DNA of 64,000 nucleotides from Chondrosia reniformis (taxonomy: Eukaryota; Porifera; Demospongiae; Chondrillida; Chondrillidae). A program made the position numbers and the translations under genes. The notes below the pieces were generated by a model. The model searched no databases. It was given only the letters and a program-made list of their open reading frames with translations, and was not told where the DNA came from. Where the stretch lies: assembly GCA_947172415.1 (NCBI GenBank), contig OX359196.1:498501-562500 (forward strand). The letters run 5' to 3'. This document shows positions 13,110 to 24,323 of the stretch, in pieces. The first letter of the stretch is position 1. Each line of letters starts with the position of its first letter.

Positions 13110-14238
13110 GTCTCTATATATATATATATATTATTTCATTAAGCAACAGTTATAAGCTAATTAACATTTATATCTTTTTGAAAATGAGGATATATATAGA
13201 CAGTAGTTTTCCATTTAAAATATATTGTCGAAGTTATTTTATAATTCATTGAGGATCAGAGTGCACCCTATAGCAAACCAAACCCTGCATGGTTGGTGCG
13301 TTGATATACTGTATATACTATATACGCGTACGTACATTTTTACAGATTAATTTTGCATTTATCTATTGCAAGTTGAGTTATAAACAAACGTTATATTTCT
13401 TATATTCTAAGGTATTTTTAGTATATGAATAAAGGCTATGTATAATTATATAATTTGGTGATTTTTTAAATTAAGAGTGCACAAATGAACAGTTAAGATT
13501 CTTGTATACATTACAGATTTCACACTTGTATAGAATAATGACGAAGTTGTGCTCACCATCCTTCCTATTCCAAGTACTATTGATGTGTGTATGTCAAATA
13601 CATGCAGGTACGTACTTGTATAATGCACAGTTAGTCCAATATAAGTTGCTTGCTGCATATAGTTGACATGCGTATGAGGTGAAGGAAATATATTTATTAA
13701 TTAGAATGTTTTCTAATTAGGTTTTTCATAAATCTTTTATTATTATATATTTTTCTACTAGATTCATATTTATATAGAATTTATACTTAACACAACACCT
13801 AAGGCCATACATGCAGGCAATTTGGTTCTCAGTTGATCATAATGCAAGTACTGTAGCTTGAAATATTTGGATAGGAGGTTATTTTTCATTTTCATTATTA
13901 ATAATTGAAAACATTTTGTATAATCAACGTATATAATGTATATAACAGGAACATGCACTATACTGCCTCAACACATATTAGTGTGTCATTCATATATATA
14001 TATATACAGTGCAAGTTACAATATATATATATATATATAAATAATGTACATACGTACACAACTACGTATATACAAATCATATGCCAAAACTTGTTATTGC
14101 ATGGTACTTGTCTCTGGATAAACTAGGAACGGAGTTTGCCTATAGCTTCATTTTCAAGTCCATTCTGTTTTTAATTTTTAAATGCTATTTTTATAGTCTA
14201 TATACATTATATATGCATGTACAACGAAATTGTGATTG

Positions 14239-14263
14239 CTGATGAAGACCTATGGGTCGAAAC
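14239..14263 (+). other. Hairpin motif resembling hammerhead core (CTGATGA...GAAAC)
   Basis: CTGATGA, a GACC/GGTC stem and loop, then GAAAC. Related copies are at 25150-25175, 40882-40906 and 46173-46197, all on the minus strand. It looks like part of a dispersed element. A full stem III and cleavage site were not identified. Confidence 0.35.
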
Positions 14264-14739
14264 ATTCGATCTACGTAGCTCAATTTTTGTTGCAGATATT
14301 TCCAATAAACTTATCTATCATAAGGAATGCAACTAAATTACTCCATATCACTTCATACATACATATATATGGTACAGTACATATGTAACGAGGACAATCT
14401 TCTGATATACAAAATTGCTAATTAAAAGCAGCAGTCATATAGGTATCACATGCCATGAAGTATGTATATATGTAGTGTTATTAGTGCTGCGTTCTTCTGG
14501 TGTAACCAATTGAAGACTACGTATAACATAAGCTAAGTTGTGTTACTTCCAATTTTAACATTTTAAACTTTGATACGCAGTATACATATGATAATTTATT
14601 AGTAATTTTGAAATTTTAAAACTTATATCATGCTTCATTGTTGTCAACCAAATCTAGCTTATGAACATATACGTACATATGCACATATACATACGTATAC
14701 TAAAACTGTTATCTTTCCTATTCTATATATACACAACAG

Positions 14740-15033
14740 TTCCCTCCCAGGTAACAGGAGTGACTGTTACTCCATCCTCAATGAATGGATCTCCCAATTT
14801 AAGAGTCACATGGACTGGACCTACTGGTAGTGGAATAACATACATTATAAAGTACTCTACTACTAATCAAGCTAGTCCACCACAAAATGCAAGAGAAAAG
14901 ACAACATTCACTAGATCAGTCACTTTGACAGAAGGTATTCAACAAGGTACCACATATTATGTTTGGGTTGCTGCTATTAAGAATGGTCTTCAAGGAAACT
15001 ACAGCAGTAGGAGATCAGCAACGTCATTTTCAG
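14740..15033 (+). CDS. FN3 exon A1
   Basis: Phase 1-1 exon of 98 codons with FN3 hallmarks: VTVTPSSMNGSP, LRVTWTGPTG, YYVWVAAIKNG. Acceptor CAG after a TA-rich tract; donor G|GTTTGT. The closest relatives are A2 and A5. Confidence 0.85.
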
Positions 15034-18000
15034 GTTTGTTTTAAGCAATGTTTGTGCTTAAACTCACCTTTTAATTGCATAAAAGTGTCATGTTTCCTTT
15101 AAATTCTACATATATAACCATTTGCAAATGCAAATCTTAGCTTTGTTGCACATACACTGTTGCATATTCAGCAAAATTGTTCTCTGATCTAATTAAATTA
15201 TAAAATGATCATACATTGCTCGATGGTAGGATTAATGTAGCTGCATGTCCAGTCACCCTGTAAAACGTTCCCATTAATTAGACCAGATGATTGCTGAAGT
15301 GTAGGGTAACAGACACTGTATATAGTTTAATATCTGAAGCAATCATATAGTATAGTTATCATATATATGAATATACACTCATCCTTACCTATCAATCCGT
15401 ATCCATTCAGTCGATCATCAATACATATTGTATTTTAATATTTTATGGTTTTACACATGCATGTTGCAGGAAGTCATAATTCAGTCAAATGCCTGCTGTA
15501 TTGCACACTATATACATACCTGACACTATAATACTTCTGGTCCATTTTACAAAAGAATTGTAAAGTGTCGATCGTTTTGATGACTTTGTGTGCATGAATT
15601 GTCTTTTCTGTAGCAAGTAATGCTTCAGCTCCTACTAATGTAATGGCAAGTCCACTATCAGGACAAGTTGGTATTAGAGTATCTTGGACTGCACCAACTC
15701 TTCCAACAGGTCTACCCATCACTGGATACTCAATACAGTACAAGATAAGAGGATCTGGAATGACATATGTGAATATGACAGGTGGGGCTGGTAAAACTCA
15801 AAGAGATATAACTAATTTACAGAGTAGCACTGAATATCGTATCAGAGTTGCTACAATAACTGGTTTAGGAACAGGACCATACTGTTGTTATAACCCAAAC
15901 AGAGTGTTTGTTACTACTAGTGAGTATTATATTTCATGCATATCCATACATGGAATATTAATGTTATCATGAAGAGTACAAGCACAAGGCCAAAATATTA
16001 GTGTATAATATACTTTCACCATACATAGCACCAGATCGGGTTGGAATGGTGAATATCACTAGCTATAGAGGTGTGGAGAATGGTTCTTCAATCTTGCTAA
16101 TCTCATGGAATGCAGTTCCCTCAGGAGGAGGAGCACTTATAACCTACACTGTGTGGTATTCAACAAGTAGTGGTACTACAACAGAACCACCTTCTGGAGC
16201 ATCAACCATGTCAGAAATCACTGGTACATCAATTACACTGAGTGGACTTACACAAGGTACAAGATACTACACTTGGATAGCAGCTGTTTCATCAGGTGGA
16301 CAAGGACCTTACAGTACAAGAGTGTCAGAGATTACATTTGGAGGTACTGTATATCATACGCATTAATTCATTATATATATATTTATTATATATATGTACA
16401 AGTACTTCAAGTAGGCTAGGAGTGCTTTATGTGATTTATGGCACGAGGTGTGAGGTCGAGTTGCTGATAAAGCACAAGGCGAAGCTCTTATCATGCAAAG
16501 ATTATTTGTTTGTGATGTAGCAAATAGTTCTTCAAAACCATGGTTCTGATGGTGTATATAGTGCTCCATATACAGATTGAACAACTGTATATATAATGCT
16601 TTGTTGTTGTCGACCAAATCTAGCTTATGAACATATATGTACGTATGCACATATACATACGTATACTAAAACTGTTATCTTTCCTATTCTATATATACAC
16701 AACAGTTTCCTCTCGGGTAACAGGAGTGACTGTTACTCCATCCACAATGAATGGATCTCCCACTTTAAGAGTCACATGGACTGGACCTACTGGTAGTGGA
16801 ATAACATACATTGTAAAGTACTCTACTACTAATCAAGCCAGTCCACCACAAAATGCAAGAGAAAAGACAACATCCACTAGACCAGTCACTTTGACAGAAG
16901 GTATTCAACAAGGTACTACATATTATGTTTGGGTTGCTGCTATTAAGAATGGTCTTCAAGGAAACTACAGCAGGAGGGGATCAGCAATATCATTTTCAGG
17001 TATATATTTTTAAGCAATTTTTGTGTTTAAATTCACCTCTAAAAGTGTCATGTTTCCTTTAAATTCTACATATATAACCATTTACAAATACAACTTTTAG
17101 CTTTGTTGCACATACACCCTGCCTTTAAAGTTTTAGCACATTCAGCAGAATTGCTTTCTGATCTGATTGAATGATCATACATTGCTCGATGGTAGGATTA
17201 ATATAGCTATCCAGTCACCCTGTGAAACCTTCCCATTAATTAATTAGACCAAATGATTGCTGAAGTGTAGGGCAACAGATCTATATACACTGTATATATA
17301 TATAGTCTAATATCTAAAGTAATCATAGCACTTATGAATATATATACACTCATCCTTACCTATATATCCATCACTATCCATTCAGTATTTCAACATTACA
17401 CTATGCAAATGAATATTTAGCTACGTATATATACATGTTTTATAGGAAGTCATAATTCAGTCAAATGCCTGCTGTATTGCACACTATATACATACCTGAC
17501 ACTATAATACTTCTGGTCCATTTTACAAAAGAATTGTAAAGTGTCGTTTTGATGACTTTGTGTGCATGAATTGTCTTTTCTGTAGCAAGTAATGCTTCAG
17601 CTCCTACTAATGTAATAGCAAGTCCACTATCAGGACAAGTTGGTATTAGAGTATCTTGGACTGTACCAACTCTTCCAACAGGTCTACCCATCACTGGATA
17701 CTCAATACAGTATAAGATAAGAGGAATGTTAGATAGTACATATGTGACAGTGACAGTTGGAGCTGGTACAACTCAAAGAGATATAACTGGTTTGCAGAGT
17801 AGCACTCAATATCGTATCAGAGTTGCTACCATAACTGGTTTAGGAACAGGACCATACTGTTGTGATAACCCAAACCAAGTGGTTGTTACTACTAGTGAGT
17901 AATATTTTATGCATATCCATACATGAAATATTAATGTTATCATGAAGAGTACACACATTATTTACAAGGACATAAAAGGCCAAGACCTTTATATATATAT

Positions 18001-21000
18001 GTTATATGATGTTCCTTGAATAATGGTCTCTAACCCTGTTGATTATGCGAATGCATATAACCAACCGTCAGTATTCTTAGCTCCTTCACAAGGCAAATCA
18101 AATCTGTTGTGGTTATTATATAAGATTGGAACCTTTGTTGATATATGGCATACAGATGCATCATCTTCAGTCTATACTAAGGTGTGAAACAGTAATTGGT
18201 ATACCATGTGTTCTACCTTGCAATTGGATGATCTGTATCAACTACTATACTCTCTATGCAGTGTACTATTTAAAATACTGATTATCCTAGGGATCACTTG
18301 CATGAATCTTATATAATGTGAGTGTATGTATACTATTATAATTTAGAGATTATCCTCCAAATGGTGACATTATCCAAACTAAAGCTTGCCTACATGTATA
18401 GTATATTATGTCTGACTCAATATATTTTGATTTAAATACTTTTTATAAAACTGTCAACTTTCCTATACTTTAACACAACAGTTCCCTCTCGGGTAACAGG
18501 AGTGACTGTTACTCCATCCTCAATGAATGGATCTCCCACTTTAAGTGTCACATGGACTGGATCTACTGGTAGTGGAATAACATACATTGTAAAGTACTCT
18601 ACTATTAATCAAGCTAGTCCACCAGAAGATGCTGGAGAAAAGACAACATCCACTAGATCAGTCACTTTGACAGATGGTATTCAACAAGGTAGAAGATATT
18701 ATGTTTGGGTTGCTGCTATTAAGAATGGTCTTCAAGGAAGTTACAGCAATAAAAGATCGGTGGTTTCTTTATCAGGTATATAGGGGAGATGCATAAATTA
18801 TTTGAAATATACATAAATAAAAATGTACTGTTTAAAGCAGTACGTTCATAAAAGCAATAATCCAATTAAAACTCTTTGTATGTTGACTTTGTGCTGCTAT
18901 ACTTTAATGGATTCTTGTATATAGTTCCTTCTGGAGCGATTGTCACTCCATCCTCAATGAATGGATCTCCTACTTTAAGAGTCACATGGACTGGACCTAC
19001 TGGTAATGGAATATCATACATTGTAAAGTACTCTACTACTAATCAAGCTAGTCCACCACAAAATGCAAGAAAAAAGACAACATCCACTAGATCAGTCACT
19101 TTGACAGATGGTATTCAACAAGGTGCTACATATTATGTTTGGGTTGCTGCTATTAAGAATGGTCTTCAAGGAAGATACACCAAAACGTCAACTGTGTCTT
19201 TATCAGGTGCATTGATTGTTTATTTTAAAAAGTTAATAGCATAGCTGAATAATTATCAATACACCATTCTAATATGGTTATCTATATACGTAGGTGTTGT
19301 TACTGTAGCTACAGTGGAACCCCTTTCCACGGACACCCTTGAAAAGCGACATCAACTGTATCCCAACCATTATGTCAGTTCCCAAATGAAATTACATTCG
19401 TGTACAAACTGAACCCCTGAAATATAGAAACCCCTGTAATTTGAAGGCAAATTAGCACGAAAACAATTAATATAACTATTTTTCTTCTTATGCCATCTTG
19501 ACTAGCTGAACGTCAAATGAACACATTAGTAGTGTATCCCCTGAAATGAGAACAATCTCTGACACTTTTGGGAGTCTCAACAGAGGGGTTCCACTGTAGT
19601 ATTAATGTATATACATGTACATCTGTATACATGTATCTTTGATGTTCTTCCAGATGTACTCCATGTGTCACTGTAAAAATTCTTTTCCCTTTTCTATAAC
19701 AGCTCCATCTCAGGTAACAGGAGTGACTGTCACTCCATCCTCAATGAATGGATCTCCCACTTTAAGAGTCACATGGACTGGACCTACTGGTAGTGGAATA
19801 TCATACATCGTAAAGTACTCTACTACTAATCAAGCTAGTCCACCACAAAATGCAAGAAATATTACAACATCCACTAGATCAGTCACTCTGACAGATGATA
19901 TTCAACAAGGTACTACATATTATGTTTGGGTTGCTGCTATTGAGAATGGTCTTCAAGGAAACTACAGCAGTAGGAGATCAGCAAGATCATTTTCAGGTTA
20001 GTTTTAAGCAATGTTTGTGCTTAAACTCACCTTTTAATTGTATAAAAGTGTCATCTTTCCTTTAAATTCTACATAACCATGTAGTATAACCATTTGCAAA
20101 TGCAAATTTTTAGCAAATTTTAGCTTTGTTGCACATTCAGCAAATTGTTTTCTGATCTAATTAATTATAAAATGATTGTACATTGCTCAATGGCAGGATT
20201 AATGTAGCTGCATGTCCAGTCACCCTGCAAAACCTTCTCATTAATTAGACCAGATGATTGCTGAAGTGTAGGGTAACAGACACTGTATATAGTTTAATAT
20301 CTGAAGCAATCATAGTATAGTTATGAATATACACTCATCCTTACCTATCAATCCGTATCCATTCAGTCATCAATACATATTGTATTTTAATATTTTATAC
20401 TTTTTATAAAACTGTCAACTTTCCTATATTTTAACACAACAGTTCCCTCTCGGGTAACAGGAATGACTGTTACTCCATCCTCAATGAATGGATCTCCCAC
20501 TTTAAGTGTCACATGGACTGGACCTACTGGTAGTGGAATAACATACATTGTAAAGTACTCTACTATTAATCAAGCTAGTCCGCCACAAAATGCAAGAGAA
20601 AAGACAACATCCACTAGATCAGTCGCTTTGACAGATGCTATTCAACAAGGTAGAAGATACTATGTTTGGGTTGCTGCTATTGAGAATGGTGTTCAGGGAA
20701 GATACACCAAAACGTCAACTGTGTCTTTATCAGGTGCATTGATTGTTTATTTTAAAAAGTTAATAGCATAGCTGAATAATTATCAATACACCATTCTAAT
20801 ATGGTTACCTATATACGTAGGTGTTGTTACTGTAGCTACAGTGGAACCCCTTTCCGCGGACACCCTTGAAAAGCGACATCAACTGTATCCCAACCATTAT
20901 GTCAGTTCCCAAATGAAATTACATTCGTGTACAAACTAAACCCCTGAAATACGGAAACCCCTGTAATTTGAAGGCAAATTAGCACGAAAACAATTAATAT

Positions 21001-23118
21001 AACTATTTTTCTTCTTATGCCATCTTGACTAGCTGAACGTCAAATGAACACATTAGTAGTGTATCCCCTGAAATGAGAACAATCTCTGACACTTTTGGGA
21101 GTCTCAACAGAGGGGTTCCACTGTAGTATTAATGTATATACATGTACATCTGTATACATGTATCTTTGATGTTCTTCCAGATGTACTCCATGTGTCACTG
21201 TAAAAATTCTTTTCCCTTTTCTATAACAGCTCCATCTCAGGTAACAGGAGTGACTGTCACTCCATCCTCAATGAATGGATCTCCCACTTTAAGAGTCACA
21301 TGGACTGGACCTACTGGTAATGGAATATCATACATCGTAAAGTACTCTACTACTAATCAAGCTAGTCCACCACAAAATGCAAGAGAAAAGACAACATCCA
21401 CTAGACCAGTCACTCTGACAGAAGGTATTCAACAAGGTGCTACATATTATGTTTGGGTTGCTGCTATTAAGAATGGTCTTCAAGGAAGCTACAGCAGTAG
21501 GAGATTGGTGGTTTCTTTATCAGGTATATGGGGGAGCTGCATAAATTATTTAAAATATATATAAAAATGTACAGTTTGAAGCAGTACATTAAAGCAATAA
21601 TCCAATTAAAACTCTATGTATGTTGACTTTTGTGCTGCTATACTTTAATGAATTCTTGTATATAGCTCCTTCAGGAGTGACTGTTACCCCATCCTCAATG
21701 AATGGATCTCCCACTTTAAGAGTCACATGGACTGGACCTACTGGTAGTGGAATATCATACATCGTAAAGTACTCTACTACTAATCAAGCTAGTCCACCAC
21801 AAAATGCAAGAGAAAAGACAACATCCACTAGACCAGTCACTTTGACAGATGGTATTCAACAAGGTGCTACATATTATGTTTGGGTTGCTGCTATTAAGAA
21901 TGGTCTTCAAGGAAGCTACAGCAGTAGGAGATCAGCAAGATCATTTTCAGGTATTTTGTACAATTTTGTGTTATGTTCACCTTCTAAATACATAAAAGTG
22001 TCATCTTTAAATTCCACATGCAACGTTCAGCTTTGTTGCACATACGTACACTCTGCCTTTATAAGTTTTAGTATATTCAGTAGAATTATTCTCTAATAAT
22101 CTGATTGAACAATAATGATCATACATTGCTTGATTAACATAGCTTTCCAGTCACCCTGTAAAACCCCTTCTCATTAAAATGATTGCTGAAAGTGGACCTA
22201 TCTAATATCTAAAGCAATCATAGCACTTATGAATATACACTCATCCTTACCTATCCATCACTATCCATTCAGTATTTCAACATTACACTATGCAAATATT
22301 TAGTGAGTATTATATTTCATGCATATCCATAGATGGAATATTAATAATGTTATCATGAAGAGTACAAGCACAAGGCCAAAATATTATATAGTGTATATAC
22401 TTCACTATATATAGTCCCTGATGAGGTAGGAATGGTGATCTTTGTGATGTAGCAAATACAGTAGTTCTTCCAAAATAAGAAAGTGGTCACATTTTTGGTT
22501 TAATGGTGTAGTGCTCCATATACAGATTGAACAACTACACGTGTGTACATGTATGGAACCAAGCTAATACACATGCATATGTATATATATATATTAGATT
22601 ACCTTAGTATATTGTATATAACTTGCACTGTATATATATATATGTCTGCTATATAGAACTTTATCTATTTACGTACATATATTTAATATGTAGTTATTAG
22701 CACATCTACCAGTAGATTGGACAGTACATCTAAGAGCACATCTACTGGAACTACATATGTCTCCAATAACCCTACTACCAATATTGCTACTACCAGTCCA
22801 TCTACCAGTCCATCTACTGTCTCTTGTAATCGAATGATTCAAAACACTTTCATGAATTGTACATGTGAACATGTATCAGGAGTTTCATTGTATGTATCAG
22901 TAGTATTGACTGCTACAGCAGCTACTATTATAGCCAGTATCATCTCCTCAATCATCACTTACTTCTGTTGTGTGAAGAAGAAGCATAAGAAGAGAGAGTC
23001 AGTGGTAGAACAGAGAGACATCTATGAAACAGTAGAGCAAGTTAAGACATATGAAGAAGTTGAGTTACAGCAGTCACCAGCTTATGGAGAAGTTACACTG
23101 AAGGAACAAAATTTGTAA
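14740..23118 (+). CDS. Multi-FN3 single-pass receptor with YxxV tail (gene-level model)
   Basis: Twelve in-frame exons: 14740-15033, 15614-15919, 16029-16343, 16706-16999, 17586-17894, 18482-18775, 18925-19206, 19703-19996, 20443-20733, 21230-21523, 21666-21950 and 22694-23118. The first eleven each encode one fibronectin III domain (three subtypes, order A B C A B A A A A A A). The last encodes a Ser/Thr-rich stalk, a transmembrane helix, KKKHKKR and a tail with YETV, YEEV and YGEV. Every internal junction is phase 1, so any FN3 exon can be skipped, repeated or swapped without a frameshift. The product would be a type I cell-surface protein. Ligand and signalling partners cannot be read from the sequence. 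The signal-peptide exon is uncertain (13058-13109). Introns are duplicated along with the exons, so whether all eleven belong to one transcript is unproven. Confidence 0.7.
15614..15919 (+). CDS. FN3 exon B1
   Basis: Phase 1-1 FN3 exon of a second subtype: IRVSWTAPTLPTGLPITGY, then YRIRVATITGLGTGPY. It carries an extra CC pair near the end. Donor A|GTGAGT. Paralogues are at 17586-17894 and 28117-28419. Confidence 0.85.
16029..16343 (+). CDS. FN3 exon C1
   Basis: Phase 1-1 FN3 exon of a third subtype: LLISWNAVPSGGGALITY, then YYTWIAAVSSGGQGPYS. Donor G|GTACTG. Paralogue at 28537-28842, and a truncated start at 22415. Confidence 0.85.
16706..16999 (+). CDS. FN3 exon A2
   Basis: A-type phase 1-1 FN3 exon of the same length as A1. 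The upstream intron sequence is also shared with A1 (compare about 14630-14740 with 16596-16706), so the copy includes its flanks. Confidence 0.85.
17586..17894 (+). CDS. FN3 exon B2
   Basis: B-type FN3 exon, phase 1-1. It differs from B1 by a one-residue insertion and substitutions around RGMLDSTYV. No C exon follows this B exon, unlike B1 and B3. Confidence 0.85.
18482..18775 (+). CDS. FN3 exon A3
   Basis: A-type phase 1-1 FN3 exon with GRRYYVWVAAIKNG. Only about 150 bases separate it from A4, an arrangement repeated by A7 and A8. Confidence 0.85.
18925..19206 (+). CDS. FN3 exon A4
   Basis: Shorter A-type FN3 exon (94 codons). The usual SQVTG start is replaced by a shorter SGAIV, and the end is YTKTSTVSLSG. 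The following intron carries the 285-bp TA-flanked element. Confidence 0.85.
19312..19596. mobile_element. 285-bp MITE with CAGTGGAACC termini, copy 1
   Basis: Begins CAGTGGAACCCCT and ends AGGGGTTCCACTG, with a TA dinucleotide on each side (19310-19311 and 19597-19598). The terminal inverted repeats plus a TA target site fit a pogo/Tigger-type non-autonomous element. It is intronic. The second copy at 20839 arose by segmental duplication, because flanking sequence is shared too. Confidence 0.8.
19703..19996 (+). CDS. FN3 exon A5
   Basis: A-type phase 1-1 FN3 exon preceded by a good CT-rich tract (CTTTTCTATAACAG). Upstream DNA is near-identical to that of A7, and downstream DNA resembles that of A1, so the locus is a mosaic. 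Confidence 0.85.
20443..20733 (+). CDS. FN3 exon A6
   Basis: A-type FN3 exon. Its front and upstream intron match A3 and its end (YTKTSTVSLSG) matches A4, suggesting a recombinant exon formed from A3-like and A4-like parents. Confidence 0.85.
20839..21123. mobile_element. 285-bp MITE with CAGTGGAACC termini, copy 2
   Basis: Near-identical partner of 19312-19596, same length and same TA flanks, inside the duplicated intron. Confidence 0.8.
21230..21523 (+). CDS. FN3 exon A7
   Basis: A-type phase 1-1 FN3 exon. The start matches A5, and the end (RLVVSLSG and the following GGGGGAGCTGCATAAATTATTT) matches A3. Confidence 0.85.
21666..21950 (+). CDS. FN3 exon A8
   Basis: Short A-type FN3 exon (95 codons) with the SGVTV start like A4 but the SSRRSARSFSG end like A5. 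It is the last intact FN3 before the transmembrane exon. Confidence 0.85.
22415..22440 (+). pseudogene. Truncated start of a C-type FN3 exon
   Basis: An acceptor followed by VPDEVGMV, as at 28537, runs after about 26 bases directly into sequence found downstream of the C exon elsewhere (TTTGTGATGTAGCAAATA, compare 16509). The rest of the exon was deleted. Confidence 0.65.
22694..23118 (+). CDS. Stalk, transmembrane and tyrosine-tail terminal exon
   Basis: Phase 1 start behind TAG. Encodes a Ser/Thr-rich stalk (STSTGTT, SPSTSPSTV), two Cys around NRMIQNTFMN, a transmembrane helix of about 23 residues, CCVKKKHKKR, and a tail with YETV, YEEV and AYGEV before the stop. The three tyrosines are 9 and 11 residues apart, with YxxV spacing that loosely resembles an ITAM. 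Confidence 0.8.
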
Positions 23119-23870
23119 ACAAATGCCAGCTACATTCCTTTCCAAATTATAATAACCAGCTCAAGCAATGCAACACAGATTACATATTATTAAATAAGTT
23201 AAGAGTCTGCCTTACAAAAATATCCATTATTCTTCTACTTTGTGGAATGTAAGTAAAGTACATTACTCTACTGATATTTCACATTCATATTTTGAAGTTA
23301 GCTTTCCATATTACAAAAATGTCAATTCATGACACACAATAATTCATGTAATTCTGTGAAAATCTAACATTACAGTGGCAAATGTTTTTAGCTCAATCTT
23401 ATAAGCTTTCATTTACAAGCTGCATGATTGGAGATGACATTATGTCTCCGTGCTCCTTATACGACTTTTCTAATGGACTAGAAGACATTTACTCGATTTT
23501 GTTCTACATTAGTGACTTTAAAGAAATGTATATACATTATAATGGTATGACTACAATTAAGTACTTGCATGACTTATGGTAAGACTGTAAATATTTGAGG
23601 TTTGAGTATGGAAATTCCTAAAGCTTGTTCTCATCTGAAGTTTACGATTTTTATTGATACATCAACAACTTCTACGTATGCGACAAGAAAGACCTTATTA
23701 TTTTCGTGTTTTGTCATATTTAGGAGTTAGTTTTCCATTATAAGTAATTACTGACTGTAAATAAATAAACAAGTCAATAATAAAGAATATAACGTTTGGA
23801 CGTTGCCAGACCTATCCGCCCACCGTATGACGTCAACAAATAAACAAGTATTTCGAGTTTAAAAACTCGT
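23119..23870. other. Intergenic
   Basis: 3' flank of the FN3 receptor. It shares blocks with the flanks of the other tail exons (for example TTTATAAGCTTTCATTTACAAGCTG, also near 26130, here at about 23398). No gene seen. Confidence 0.5.
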
Positions 23871-24257
23871 GGGGCTGCCGCCCCCCGAATCAATTCGAAC
23901 TACTTGGCCGTATCGTTGGCATTTAATATATGTATTCGTAATACTAACGATTGAGGACGCTTAAGTGTCCTGAACACTATAAATAGCGACAGAAAAGCTT
24001 CGTTAACTAAAGCTTCCTGAACGCCGCCATTTGCAAAACGATGTATTGATGTATAAATTAAGTATTATAAAGTATTATAATAGTTGCGTATATATGAACC
24101 TGTATTAATTATATAACGACGTATAAATAAAGTGTTATAATAGTTGCGTATCAACCCGTATTATATATATAGATATATATATATATATCTTTCCGTAACA
24201 TGAAGCCATACAACGTAATCGGCAAATGAAAACAATATAAGGGGCTGCGGCAGCCCC
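23871..24257. mobile_element. GC-hairpin-ended MITE, copy 1
   Basis: Begins GGGGCTGCCGCCCC and ends GGGGCTGCGGCAGCCCC; outer 10-bp inverted termini GGGGCTGCCG/CGGCAGCCCC. A second hairpin, CGAGTTTAAAAACTCG, lies just outside the left end. The interior is shared with 50710-51072, including GTTAACTAAAGCTTCCTGAACG. It ends only about 67 bases before the start codon of the next receptor gene. Confidence 0.75.
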
Positions 24258-24323
24258 TAAAAAGGAGGCGAGATAGGCGCATACGCGAGACTAATTTACC
24301 CCGGTGCGCCCTCTACAGTTATA

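Larger units (their letters stand above)
12079..14739. other. Intergenic, duplicated in part at 25.7-27.5 kb
   Basis: 3' flank of the orphan receptor exon, very AT-rich with TA microsatellites. Long parts match the flank of the 25347 receptor exon: about 13210-13660 corresponds to about 26690-27070, and about 13780-14000 to about 27240-27430. The receptor tail exon and its downstream DNA were therefore copied together. A hairpin motif lies at 14239-14263 and a possible signal-peptide exon at 13058-13109. Confidence 0.6.

Noticed and set aside
14740-21950. Mutually exclusive Dscam-like splicing of the FN3 exons
   Set aside because: Symmetric phases permit skipping but nothing in the sequence shows mutual exclusion; not claimed.
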